Shown piece by piece: positions 1 through 7,412 of a stretch of 37,729 nucleotides of DNA (positions are counted from its first letter, which is position 1; each line of letters starts with the position of its first letter). Source of the DNA: Azoarcus sp. (GTDB lineage: Bacteria; Pseudomonadota; Gammaproteobacteria; Burkholderiales; Rhodocyclaceae); the NCBI GenBank assembly GCA_020725025.1, contig DYFV01000052.1:1-37729 (forward strand). The letters run 5' to 3'. Made by a program: the position numbers and the translations under genes. The notes under the pieces are model-generated. The model was not told the DNA's origin. It made no database searches and was given only the letters and a program-made list of their open reading frames with translations.

Positions 1-782
1 GTGCGCTCGGCCAGCTTGCGCACCTCGTCGGCCACCACCGCGAAGCCGCGCCCCTGCTCGCCCGCCCGCGCCGCTTCGATGGCGGCATTGAGCGCCAGCA
101 GATTCGTCTGGTCGGCGATCTCGCGGATCACCTTCACGATGCCGCTGATCGCCTCGGAGCGCTCGCCCAGGGCGGCGATCACCTGCGCCGACTCCTCGAC
201 CGAGCGTGCCACGTCCTCGATGCCGGTGGACGCCTCGGTCACGACGCGGGCGCCCTCGTGGGAGAGCTTGCGCGCCTCCTGGGCGTTGTCCGACGTGTCG
301 GTGGCATGGCCGGCCACCGCGCTCACGCCCGAGGTCATGTCCTCGATGGCCTTCACCATCTGTTCGGCCGCCCTGCGTTGCTGGGCCGAACCGTCGGCGA
401 CGCTGCCGGCATGGGCGGACAGCTGGTCGGCCGCGTCGGCCACGCGCTGGGCGTCGAAGATCACCTTGCCGATGATGCCCTGGAAGCTCTCGATGAGGGC
501 ATTGAAGCGGGTCGCCACCGCGGCGGAGGGACCGGCGCCGACCGGGGCGCGGCGCGACAGGTCCCCGTCGCGCTGCATCGCGGCGAGGGTATCGCCGATG
601 GCGGTGAGCGGCGCGAACAGCATCGCGCGGCACGCAACGAAAGCCGCCGCCCCCACGGCCGCTCCCACCGCACCGTGGCCGAGCACCACCGTCCAGGTGA
701 GCGCACCACCGATGGCGGCCACGCCGATGGCTCCGAGCGCAGCCACCACGCCCACCACGATGCTGAAGAACAAGGGTCCCAT
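1..782 (-). CDS. Methyl-accepting chemotaxis protein, short form (3' end beyond window)
   Basis: This is a chemoreceptor that should signal to a CheA/CheW complex at the inner membrane. Translated leftwards it starts [11 protein letters not shown] and has two hydrophobic segments (about residues 4-30 and 38-55) with only around ten residues between them, so there is essentially no periplasmic ligand-binding domain. A short HAMP-like stretch follows, then the coiled-coil signalling domain. The conserved hairpin tip, with [20 protein letters not shown] and then [17 protein letters not shown], runs into the left edge, so about 260 residues are visible and the C-terminus is missing. I chose the ATG at 782 because GAGGAG lies 9 nt upstream; an in-frame ATG at 791 directly abuts that GAGGAG. 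A sigma28-type promoter lies upstream at 870-896. It is the last visible gene of the cheY-cheA'-cheR-cheB series but probably has its own transcript. Family assignment is certain; the ligand is unknown. Confidence 0.93.
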   Translation of the reverse strand, partial: MGPLFFSIVVGVVAALGAIGVAAIGGALTWTVVLGHGAVGAAVGAAAFVACRAMLFAPLTAIGDTLAAMQRDGDLSRRAPVGAGPSAAVATRFNALIESFQGIIGKVIFDAQRVADAADQLSAHAGSVADGSAQQRRAAEQMVKAIEDMTSGVSAVAGHATDTSDNAQEARKLSHEGARVVTEASTGIEDVARSVEESAQVIAALGERSEAISGIVKVIREIADQTNLLALNAAIEAARAGEQGRGFAVVADEVRKLAER

Positions 783-869
783 ATGCGTCATCTCCTCTGC
801 GCTGTGCTCACGGGCACGTTCGCTTCCCCATTTGCCGCACGGCGCATGCGGCGTGATTCGTTGCAGGCT

Positions 870-896
870 GTAACGGCCCGTCAGATTAGTTCTTTA
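870..896 (-). promoter_or_regulatory. Sigma28 (FliA)-type promoter of the mcp
   Basis: On the minus strand the sequence reads TAAAGAAC, 11 nt, GCCGTTAC. The enteric FliA consensus is TAAAGTTT-N11-GCCGATAA, so the -35 core TAAAG is perfect, the spacer is exact and the -10 matches 6 of 8. It lies in the gap between cheB and the mcp, about 90 nt before the mcp start. Its similarity to the promoters in front of motA and cheY supports the call. Confidence 0.75.
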
Positions 897-923
897 GTCG
901 TATCGCGAGACGGCCCCGCCGCG

Positions 924-1586
924 TCAAGCCGGATCCGGCACGTAGCCGCCTCTCACGTGCTGCACGATGTGCGCCGCGATCTGACCCAGCGGCAGCACCT
1001 CGCACGCAGCCCCCAGCGCCACCGCTTCGCGCGGCATGCCCCACACCACGCAGGATGCTCGATCCTGGGCGATGGTCCAGGCTCCGGCGCGGCGCAGCGC
1101 CAGCAGTCCCTGGGCACCGTCCTTGCCCATCCCGGTCAGGAGGACCCCGACTGCCGCCGCCCCATGCTCGGCAGCCGAGTGGAACAGCACGTCCACGGAC
1201 GGCCGGTGGCGATTGACCGCGTCGCCGCGCGACAGCTCGCACTGGTAGCCGCCACCGGCAGCGCGCGCGAGCAAGAGGTGCGAATGGCCCGGCGCCAGAT
1301 AGGCGTTGCCGGGCGCGAGGCGTTCGCCATGCTCGGCCTCTTTCACGTTCAGGGCGCACAGTCCGTCGAGGCGGCGCGCGAAGGAGGCGGTGAACATCTC
1401 CGGCATGTGCTGCACCATGAGGATGGGCGGCATGTCGGCCGGCAGCGCCTGCAACACTTCCTTGATCGCCTCCGTACCGCCCGTGGAGGCACCGATCACC
1501 ACCACACGCGCCGCGCGGTTACGGGCCGAACGCGGCTCCGCCGGGGATGCGGCCGACACGTGGCGGCGGTCAGCGGGCGACGCCAT
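924..1586 (-). CDS. cheB: CheB-type protein-glutamate methylesterase lacking the receiver domain
   Basis: The product removes methyl groups from (and can deamidate) MCP glutamates, opposing CheR. It is 220 aa, against about 350 aa for a normal CheB, and contains only the catalytic domain. The catalytic triad is complete: Ser34 in GASTGG, His60 in VQHMPE and Asp156 in LTGMGKDG, with the same 26- and 96-residue spacings as S164/H190/D286 of the enteric enzyme. About 26 residues of Ala/Arg-rich linker precede the domain in place of the regulatory receiver. The ATG lies inside the end of cheR (17-nt overlap), which implies translational coupling. Without a receiver the enzyme cannot be activated by CheA phosphorylation in the usual way. 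A later start is possible, but none would restore a receiver. No cheD lies between cheR and cheB. Confidence 0.92.
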   Translation of the reverse strand: MASPADRRHVSAASPAEPRSARNRAARVVVIGASTGGTEAIKEVLQALPADMPPILMVQHMPEMFTASFARRLDGLCALNVKEAEHGERLAPGNAYLAPGHSHLLLARAAGGGYQCELSRGDAVNRHRPSVDVLFHSAAEHGAAAVGVLLTGMGKDGAQGLLALRRAGAWTIAQDRASCVVWGMPREAVALGAACEVLPLGQIAAHIVQHVRGGYVPDPA

Positions 1587-2514
1587 CGATGGGCTGATAG
1601 ACCGTGCGTCCGAGCGAGCGGAACAGATCGGACGCGTGCATGAAGCTCTCCGAGTGGCCGGCGAAGAGCGCCCCGTCCTTGCGCAGCAGCGGCGCGAAGC
1701 GCTTCAGGATGGCGTACTGGGTGGCCTTGTCGAAGTAGATCATGACGTTGCGGCAGAAGATGGCATCGAGCGGCCCCTGCACCGGCCAGACCGGATCGAG
1801 AAGGTTGATGCGCTTGAAGGCGATGAGCCGCCGCAACTCCGGCCGCACGCGCACCTGCCCCTCCTGCACGCCCGTGCCGCGCAGGAAGAAGCGCTTCAGG
1901 CGCTCGGGCGACAGGCGCTCGACGCGCTCCTGGCGGTACACGCCCTGCTCGCCCACCGCGAGCACGCTGGTGTCGATATCGCTGGCGAGGATCTGTACCG
2001 GGGGGTTGAAGGAGTCGAAGGCCTCGCACGCGGTGATCGCCAGCGAATACGGCTCCTCGCCGGTGGAGGCGGCGTTGCACCAGATTCGGATCTGGCGCTT
2101 GTCGCCGATCCGTTTCAGGCGCTCGGCGAGGATGTCGAAGTGATGCGCCTCGCGAAAGAACGAGGTCAGGTTGGTGGTGAGGGAGTTGACGAAGGTCTCC
2201 CACTCGCCGCGGTCGCGCTCGAGGCGCGCCAGATACTGGGCGAAGGTCCGGTCACCCACCGCGCGCAGCCGCCGCGCCAGGCGGCTGTACACCATGTCCT
2301 GCTTGACGGGCGAGAGCGCGATGCCGGCGTGCTGGTGGATCAGGGCGCGGATGCGCTCGAAGTCGGCGGCGGTGAACTCGAACTCGCGCTCGCGGGTCGG
2401 CATGGGACCGATCGCGCGCAACACGTCCTGGATTTCGGACAGCGGCGAGGAGGATGCGGGACGGGCGATGGGCGACGCGGGCTTACCGGTACGCGGCGGG
2501 TTTCCCGCGGTCAT
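1570..2514 (-). CDS. cheR: Chemotaxis protein methyltransferase CheR
   Basis: CheR uses S-adenosylmethionine to methylate MCP glutamates. The 314-aa product has a disordered Pro/Ser-rich head of about 45 residues, the N-terminal helical domain ([35 protein letters not shown]) and the SAM-binding Rossmann domain ([45 protein letters not shown]). The beta-subdomain loop reads [13 protein letters not shown], close to the enteric CheR loop that grips the receptor C-terminal pentapeptide, so this looks like a pentapeptide-tethered CheR. The ATG is 2 nt after the stop of the CheA-like gene, and the ribosome-binding site GGGAGGAG (about 8 nt upstream) lies inside that gene's last codons. The 3' end overlaps cheB by 17 nt. 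Confidence 0.96.
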   Translation of the reverse strand: MTAGNPPRTGKPASPIARPASSSPLSEIQDVLRAIGPMPTREREFEFTAADFERIRALIHQHAGIALSPVKQDMVYSRLARRLRAVGDRTFAQYLARLERDRGEWETFVNSLTTNLTSFFREAHHFDILAERLKRIGDKRQIRIWCNAASTGEEPYSLAITACEAFDSFNPPVQILASDIDTSVLAVGEQGVYRQERVERLSPERLKRFFLRGTGVQEGQVRVRPELRRLIAFKRINLLDPVWPVQGPLDAIFCRNVMIYFDKATQYAILKRFAPLLRKDGALFAGHSESFMHASDLFRSLGRTVYQPIDGVAR

Positions 2515-2516
2515 GC

Positions 2517-3785
2517 TCAGAGCTCCTCCCATTCGTTCTGTAGGCCGTAGCGCGATCCGGCGCGGCACTGCACCTTCGGCAGCGGCCGGCCACCACGGCG
2601 TGCCGGGCGCGGAGGCGAGATCTTCGCCGATTTCGCGTCCGCCGGGGAGAGCATGTCGGGCATTCCGACGGACGGCGTAGGCGCCGGCGTGAAATCGTGC
2701 ACACCGGAGGGGTCGCCGCACGCCTCCGCGCGCTCGGTCCGGCCGCCTGCCGAGCCTTCGCCTTGCGCGAGCGCCCCCCCGGACGTCGGCCCGGTCGTAA
2801 CCGCCCCGGCCCGCCCCGGCATCCCACGGATCGCCGCCACCGCCTCCCGCAGCGCGCGCGTGAGGCGCGCCAGCCGCGCGAGCCCGCGCACGAGGTTTTC
2901 GTTTCCGGCCGGTTCGCGCGCACCCACGGCCGCCTCGAGGCTCGACCGGAGCGCGGCGAGCTCGTCCACGAGGTACGCCATCCGGTCGATTTCCCCGATG
3001 CCTGCGGGGACAGGCTCCGGCTCCCAATCCCGCGGCGGAACCGGCGCAGCCGGCGGGACCGGTTCGAAGAAGCCCCAGCTGCCGTCCTCGGCCTCCTCCG
3101 CCACCGCCGGCCCTTCGGCCGCCCTGCCGCTCGCAGGGTCGCCGCCGGGCTCGATCCGCAGCGAGCCGGGCTCGACGAGGAGATCGAGCACGCCGCGCAG
3201 CGCCGCCTCGCTCGAGGCCGTATGTATCCGGACGCGCCATTCGCGGGCGCCGGGCGCGGGCCGGTCGACGGCGACGAGCTCGCCGAGCGCGGCGAGCTCC
3301 TCCAGCGTGGTGTCGACGAGCACCTCGCTGCCCGCCACCAGGCGCCCCACGACAAAGCGCAGCTCGACGTCGGCCACGCCGGGAACGGCGTCAGCGGCAG
3401 GCGCAGGACGCGGCTCGAGCCGCCCCGTGGCGCTCGCGCGGGATCCTCCGGCGGTCGGAGCACCGCCGCGATGCTCGGCGAGCTGGCGCCGCAGGGTCCC
3501 GACGGCGGTGCGGCAGGCATCGATGCGGGCGCCGTCGAACGCGAGCCGGCCCTTGCGCACCGGGTCGAGGAGATCCTCGAGGTCATGGCCGAGCGCGGCC
3601 ATGTCGTCGAAGCCGAAGGTGGCCGCGGCGCCCTTGATCGAGTGCGCCCGGCGAAACAGCTCGGCCACCTCCTCGCCCGCCGTCTGCCGGGGCCCCACTC
3701 GGACCAGCAAGTCCTCCAGCGCGGCCAGCTGCTCGTCCGCCTCCTCGAAAAAGAGCGAATGGAACTGGCTGAGGTCGAAGCTCAC
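2517..3785 (-). CDS. CheA-like Hpt protein truncated before the kinase domain
   Basis: The 422-aa product matches only the front half of CheA. Residues 1-105 form a P1/Hpt domain with the phosphorylatable His48 in RAHSIKGAAATFGF, the same position as in enteric CheA. Residues 138-212 resemble the CheA region after P1 (VELRFVVGRL and onward). Residues 266-324 align well with the P3 dimerisation hairpin (from IDRMAYLVDELAAL to LREAVAAIRGMP). At the point where P4 should begin, the sequence changes to about 98 residues of Gly/Pro/Ala-rich linker ending NEWEEL. No ATP-binding N, G1 or G2 boxes and no CheW-like P5 are present in any frame before cheR. The GTG start overlaps the cheY stop as GTGA. 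The protein cannot autophosphorylate; it could be a phosphotransfer intermediate, a dimerising decoy, or a deletion remnant. Confidence 0.88.
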   Translation of the reverse strand: MSFDLSQFHSLFFEEADEQLAALEDLLVRVGPRQTAGEEVAELFRRAHSIKGAAATFGFDDMAALGHDLEDLLDPVRKGRLAFDGARIDACRTAVGTLRRQLAEHRGGAPTAGGSRASATGRLEPRPAPAADAVPGVADVELRFVVGRLVAGSEVLVDTTLEELAALGELVAVDRPAPGAREWRVRIHTASSEAALRGVLDLLVEPGSLRIEPGGDPASGRAAEGPAVAEEAEDGSWGFFEPVPPAAPVPPRDWEPEPVPAGIGEIDRMAYLVDELAALRSSLEAAVGAREPAGNENLVRGLARLARLTRALREAVAAIRGMPGRAGAVTTGPTSGGALAQGEGSAGGRTERAEACGDPSGVHDFTPAPTPSVGMPDMLSPADAKSAKISPPRPARRGGRPLPKVQCRAGSRYGLQNEWEEL

Positions 3786-4171
3786 GGCGCCCCCCTCGCC
3801 ACCTCCCGGGCGAGCAGGCGGGCCGTCATGTCGAGCAGACGCCGTGGATCGAACGGTTTCACCAGCCAGCCGGTGGCACCCGCCTCGCGCCCCAGCGCCT
3901 TCATCGCGTCGGAAGACTCCGTGGTGAGCATGAGGATGGGCACGCTTCGATAGTCGGGACGCGCGCGCAGGGCAGCGATGAGGCCGAGGCCGTCCAGGCG
4001 CGGCATGTTGAGGTCGGTGACGACCAGGTCGAAGCGCTCGGCAGCGGCGAGCTCGAGGGCCTCGCATCCGTCGCCCGCCTCCACCACCCGGTGCCCGGCG
4101 GTGCGCAAGCAGGCAGCCACGGCCTGGCGGATGGAGGGGGAGTCGTCGACGGTCAATATGCTATGGGTCAC
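3782..4171 (-). CDS. CheY-like single-domain response regulator
   Basis: This is a stand-alone receiver of 129 aa. All phosphorylation residues are present: acidic pair Asp9/Asp10, phosphoacceptor Asp53 in VVTDLNMP, Thr83 in ILMLTTE and Lys105 in WLVKPF. It would accept phosphate from a CheA-type histidine and could bind the flagellar switch, or pass phosphate on to His48 of the neighbouring Hpt protein. I chose the GTG at 4171. The longer frame from an ATG at 4264 would start inside the sigma28 promoter, and the added N-terminal residues do not look like a receiver. The stop overlaps the next gene's GTG by 4 nt, so the two are translationally coupled. It may be CheY proper or a CheY-like sink; position alone cannot decide. 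Confidence 0.93.
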   Translation of the reverse strand: MTHSILTVDDSPSIRQAVAACLRTAGHRVVEAGDGCEALELAAAERFDLVVTDLNMPRLDGLGLIAALRARPDYRSVPILMLTTESSDAMKALGREAGATGWLVKPFDPRRLLDMTARLLAREVARGAP

Positions 4172-4262
4172 AACGCCTGTCCTCGTCTCGTGGCGCGGGC
4201 GCTGCCGTGCCCGGTCGGCAGGCGTCGCGCGCCGGCTCCCGAATGGAGCCGCGTCGTGAGAC

Positions 4263-4289
4263 ATATCGTCCGGCAGGCGGGCAACTTTA
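4263..4289 (-). promoter_or_regulatory. Sigma28 (FliA)-type promoter of cheY-cheA'-cheR-cheB
   Basis: The minus strand reads TAAAGTTG, 11 nt, GACGATAT. Against TAAAGTTT-N11-GCCGATAA this is 7 of 8 at -35, exact spacing, and 6 of 8 at -10. It lies between the motB stop and the cheY GTG, leaving a leader of about 85 nt, and supports the downstream GTG start of cheY. Confidence 0.78.
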
Positions 4290-4312
4290 GCCGCGCCGGG
4301 CCGCGCTGCCCT

Positions 4313-5368
4313 TCAGCGTGCGAAAGTGGCGGGGATCTCGAGGCGGTCGTTGTGCACCGGTCGCATCATCCCGCCGAGCGCGCGCGGCGCGGGTGGCGGC
4401 TGGGTACCGCGCTCGATGTCGTCGCGCAACTGCCGGTCGTCGAGGGGCGCGCCGCCCTCCACCTGGAGGTTGCCGCCCTCCGCGCTCACCGCCTGCTCGG
4501 TCTTCTTGTTCATCACGATGATGCTGATGCGGCGGTTGGTGGGATCGAGCGGGTCGTCCTTGTTGAACGGCACCGTCTCGGCGAGCCCCACGACCCGCAT
4601 CACCCGCGAGGCCTCCAGCCCGCCGGCGATCAGCTCCCGGCGCGAGGCGTTGGCACGATTGGAGGACAGCTCCCAGTTCGAGAAGCCCCGCTCGCCACCG
4701 GCATACTTCGCCGCGTCGGTGTGACCGGACAGGCTCAGACGGTTGGGCACGTCGTTCAGCGCCCGCCCGATGGCGCGCAGCAGGTCGCGGGTGTATGGCT
4801 GCAGCTCCGCGCTGGCGGTGGCGAACATCGGCCGGTTCTGCTCGTCGACGATCTGGATGCGCAGGCCCTCGGACGTGATGTCCATCAGGATCTGGTTCTT
4901 GAAGGGGCGCAGCTTGGGATCGGCCTCGATGATGGCCTCGAGGCGCCCCTTCAGGTCGACGAGGCGGGCGCGCTCCCGGGCCTCCTCCTCCAGCTCGTCG
5001 CCCCCCTGCATGCCGCGCTGGCGCCCCTTGGCGGCGTCCAGGTTGAGCGAGGAGCGCGAATCGATGTCGCCGCGCTTGACCTGCCCGACCGAGCGCGACA
5101 GGTCCTCGCCGCCGCCCTTGATGATGCTCGAGCTGTCGCCCGAGCCGCTGCCGCCGCTCAGGGTGAGCTTGAGCGGATTCTGGAAGTGGTCGGCGATCCC
5201 TTCGAGATCGCCCTGCGCGGTGGAGCCGAGCAGCCACATCAGCAGGAAGAACGCCATCATCGCGGTCACGAAGTCCGCGTAGGCGATCTTCCAGGCGCCG
5301 CCGTGGTGGCCGCCGGCCACCTTGCGGATGCGCTTGACGACTATCGGCTGCTGGCTGTCGTCACTCAT
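4313..5368 (-). CDS. motB: Flagellar motor stator protein MotB
   Basis: MotB anchors the MotA/MotB proton channel to peptidoglycan. The 351-aa product has a basic N-terminus, then one membrane helix (YADFVTAMMAFFLLMWLLG) carrying the proton-binding Asp in YADF. After a plug/linker region of about 100 residues comes an OmpA-like peptidoglycan-binding domain (about residues 165-285; LSGHTDAAKY, NRANASRREL, NRRISIIVM). The tail of about 65 residues is Pro/Gly-rich. It follows motA after 44 nt in the same orientation and is presumably co-transcribed with it. Confidence 0.97.
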   Translation of the reverse strand: MSDDSQQPIVVKRIRKVAGGHHGGAWKIAYADFVTAMMAFFLLMWLLGSTAQGDLEGIADHFQNPLKLTLSGGSGSGDSSSIIKGGGEDLSRSVGQVKRGDIDSRSSLNLDAAKGRQRGMQGGDELEEEARERARLVDLKGRLEAIIEADPKLRPFKNQILMDITSEGLRIQIVDEQNRPMFATASAELQPYTRDLLRAIGRALNDVPNRLSLSGHTDAAKYAGGERGFSNWELSSNRANASRRELIAGGLEASRVMRVVGLAETVPFNKDDPLDPTNRRISIIVMNKKTEQAVSAEGGNLQVEGGAPLDDRQLRDDIERGTQPPPAPRALGGMMRPVHNDRLEIPATFAR

Positions 5369-5412
5369 GGCGCGTCGCCGAAGGGGTCATCGCGGAATGC
5401 ATCGCCTGCCGC

Positions 5413-6267
5413 TCAGCCCTTGCGGCTCTTGATGTCCTGCTCGAGCTCGGCGAAAGTCGGACGGTCGGTGGAGAACAGCACCTTGCGTCCGAATTCGACC
5501 GCCACCTGCGGCGCATAGCCGTTCATGCTCGCGAGCAGCACCACCTTGATGCACTGGAAGATCTTGCCGCCCTCCTCCACGCGCTGCTCGAGCTGGCTGG
5601 CGATGGGCTGCACGAAGCCGTACGAGAGCAGGATGCCGAGGAAGGTGCCGACCAGTGCGCCGCCGATCATCTTGCCGAGCACCGCCGGCGGCTGGCCGAC
5701 CGAGCCCATCACGTTCACCACCCCCATCACCGCCACCACGATACCGAAGGCGGGCAGCGCGTCGCCCACCTTGGCCATCACGTGGGGCGCAGTGTGCGTC
5801 TCCTGGTGGTGGGTCTCGATCTCCATGTCCATCAGGTTCTCGATCTCGAAGGCGTTGAGGTTGCCGCCCACCATCATGCGCAGATAGTCGGTGAGGAACT
5901 CGATGGCGTGGTGATCGGCCATCACCGTCGGATATTTCGAGAAGATGGCGCTGGACTCGGGGTTGTCGACGTCGTTCTCGATCGACATCAGGCCTTCCTT
6001 GCGGACCTTCGCGAGGATCTCGTAGAGCATCGCCAGGAGATCCATGTACATGGCCTTGTTGTACTGGGAGCCCTTGAACACCGAGGGAAGGCTTTGGAGG
6101 GTCGCCTTGAAGGCCTTTGACCCGTTGCTGGCCATGAAGCCGCCGATCATCAGGCCGACGATGGCGAGGTACTCCATGGGCACCCACAGCGCCATCAGGC
6201 TGCCGTGCACCGCATACGTCCCCACCGATGCGGCAAGGATGATCACATAGCCAATAATCAGAAACAC
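5413..6267 (-). CDS. motA: Flagellar motor stator protein MotA
   Basis: MotA is the torque-generating, proton-conducting stator subunit. The 284-aa length is typical. Four membrane segments are visible: two near the N-terminus (LIIGYVIILAASVGTYAV; LAIVGLMIGGFMA) and two near residues 170-225 (ALPAFGIVVAVMGVVNVMG; GALVGTFLGILLSYGF). They flank a large cytoplasmic loop that contacts FliG. The start is a GTG at 6267, preceded by AGGGG 7 nt upstream. A sigma28-type promoter lies about 60-90 nt upstream, and the flhC terminator separates it from flhDC. motB follows. Confidence 0.97.
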   Translation of the reverse strand: MFLIIGYVIILAASVGTYAVHGSLMALWVPMEYLAIVGLMIGGFMASNGSKAFKATLQSLPSVFKGSQYNKAMYMDLLAMLYEILAKVRKEGLMSIENDVDNPESSAIFSKYPTVMADHHAIEFLTDYLRMMVGGNLNAFEIENLMDMEIETHHQETHTAPHVMAKVGDALPAFGIVVAVMGVVNVMGSVGQPPAVLGKMIGGALVGTFLGILLSYGFVQPIASQLEQRVEEGGKIFQCIKVVLLASMNGYAPQVAVEFGRKVLFSTDRPTFAELEQDIKSRKG

Positions 6268-6329
6268 CGGGAGCCCCTGTCGGTCGGATCGCGCCCGCTC
6301 GTCGTGCAGTGCGCAAAAACCCCGTGATT

Positions 6330-6356
6330 GTAACGACTTTCAGGTAGAAAACTTGA
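6330..6356 (-). promoter_or_regulatory. Sigma28 (FliA)-type promoter of motAB
   Basis: The minus strand reads TCAAGTTT, 11 nt, GTCGTTAC: 7 of 8 at -35, exact spacer and 5 of 8 at -10 against the FliA consensus. It sits just downstream of the flhC terminator and upstream of the motA GTG, where a class III flagellar promoter is expected. Confidence 0.72.
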
Positions 6357-6370
6357 CCCCGATCGGCAAA

Positions 6371-6397
6371 CAAAAAGGCCGCCGGATCACGGCGGCC
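6371..6397 (-). terminator. Intrinsic terminator after flhC
   Basis: On the minus strand GGCCGCC, a 7-nt loop and GGCGGCC form a perfect 7-bp stem followed immediately by TTTTTG. It lies 20 nt after the flhC stop and before the motA promoter, so it closes the flhDC transcript. Confidence 0.88.
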
Positions 6398-6417
6398 CCC
6401 GGAAAAGGCGAGGTGAC

Positions 6418-6963
6418 TCAGTCCGCGTTTGCGAGGGCGGCGCGCGCCGCACGCTTGGTCTTGCCGGCGCGAGAGGGCATGTTGCACAGCCCGCACACGA
6501 AATCGTGGGTCGGATCGTAGGCGTGGGCCACGAAACGGCCGCCGCAGCAGGTGCAGCTGGCGAGCTGGAGCAGGTCGGCATCGAAGAAGCGCACCAGCGT
6601 CCAGGCGCGGGTGAGGCTCAGCACCGGATCCATGCGCTCGGCCTCGATGTGGTCGAGGTAGAGGTGGTAGGCCTTGAGGATGGCGTCCAGCCCCTGCATG
6701 CCGGCCTTCTCGCAGAAGAAGCTGTGGAAGGCCATGAAGAGCGAGGCGTGCACATTGGGCTGCCAGGTCATGAACCAGTCGGTCGAGAACGGCAGCATGC
6801 CCTTCGGGGGCGAGACGCCGCGTACTTCCTTGTAGATCTTGAGCAGGCGCTCGCGGGAGAGCTTGGTCTCCGCTTCCAGCATCTGCATACGCGCCCCCAG
6901 GCGCACCATTTCGGCGGCGCGCTGGATGTCTTCGGCTTCCTGGATGATGCTCTTGTTCTTCAT
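6418..6963 (-). CDS. flhC: Flagellar transcriptional activator subunit FlhC
   Basis: FlhC combines with FlhD (FlhD4C2) to activate class II flagellar promoters with sigma70 RNA polymerase. The 181-aa protein shows family landmarks: LSRERLLKIYKEVRGVSPPKGMLPFSTDWF in the first half, and near residues 137-160 the four-cysteine cluster CTCCGG...FVCGLC that binds zinc. A basic tail (RAGKTKRAARAAL) ends it. The ATG is preceded by a run of six G's 3 nt upstream. flhD ends 9 nt before the start, so the two form an operon, closed by the terminator at 6371-6397. The sequence is of the betaproteobacterial type. Confidence 0.97.
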   Translation of the reverse strand: MKNKSIIQEAEDIQRAAEMVRLGARMQMLEAETKLSRERLLKIYKEVRGVSPPKGMLPFSTDWFMTWQPNVHASLFMAFHSFFCEKAGMQGLDAILKAYHLYLDHIEAERMDPVLSLTRAWTLVRFFDADLLQLASCTCCGGRFVAHAYDPTHDFVCGLCNMPSRAGKTKRAARAALANAD

Positions 6964-6972
6964 GATCCCCCC

Positions 6973-7290
6973 TTACTGCGGCGCTTCCACCGACTTGCCG
7001 GCCGCCAGGATGGCGGCGTGCAGGCTGGCGCTGGCCGCGTCGCGGCTGTTGCCGGCGAGCAGCCCCGCCAGCAGCGCGTCGTCGAAACGGAAGCGCGGCA
7101 ACAACATCTGGCTGCTCGCCATCTTCACCAGCTTGGCGCTCGACAGGCCCTCGATCAGGTCCGCCACCTCGGCGCCGATACCCAGCCGGAACATCGCCGT
7201 CTCACGGTCGGCGCGAAGCATCTGCTGCGCCAGCATGAGGTAGGCAAGGTTCAGTTCGTGAATCTCCGCCTGGAAGTCCGGCCGTTTCAT
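6973..7290 (-). CDS. flhD: Flagellar transcriptional activator subunit FlhD
   Basis: This is the partner of FlhC in the flagellar master regulator. The 105-aa product begins MKRPDFQAEIHELNLAYLMLAQQMLRADRE, the typical FlhD N-terminus, and has the RLGIGAEVADLIEGLSSAKLVKMA helix-turn-helix-like core. I chose the ATG at 7290 because GGAG lies 6 nt upstream and the length fits the family; the open frame continues upstream without family similarity. The 122-nt region before it (7291-7412) separates it from the c-di-GMP operon. It contains a weak CCTGC...GCAGG inverted repeat but no convincing -35/-10 pair, so I cannot say whether flhDC has its own promoter. Confidence 0.94.
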   Translation of the reverse strand: MKRPDFQAEIHELNLAYLMLAQQMLRADRETAMFRLGIGAEVADLIEGLSSAKLVKMASSQMLLPRFRFDDALLAGLLAGNSRDAASASLHAAILAAGKSVEAPQ

Positions 7291-7412
7291 TTTTCGCTCC
7301 CGCGCACGGGCAAGCTGATGGAAGTTGAAGTGAATTGTGAAGATTTGCAACAAGCCTGCCCATCGGGGGCGCAGGTAAAGTCCCCTAGGAAGGGCACCCA
7401 GATCGGTGTAAG

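Noticed and set aside
1..873. Long plus-strand open frames (290 aa and longer) over the left-end receptor gene
   Set aside because: They are antisense to the mcp, whose minus-strand translation gives the invariant MCP hairpin sequence; the plus-strand proteins are Ser/Ala/Arg-rich with no recognisable features. Long antisense frames are expected in GC-rich DNA.
4171..4264. An earlier ATG (4264) as the start of the CheY-like protein
   Set aside because: It falls inside the -10 region of the sigma28 promoter and adds 31 residues unlike a receiver; the GTG at 4171 gives a standard-length CheY.
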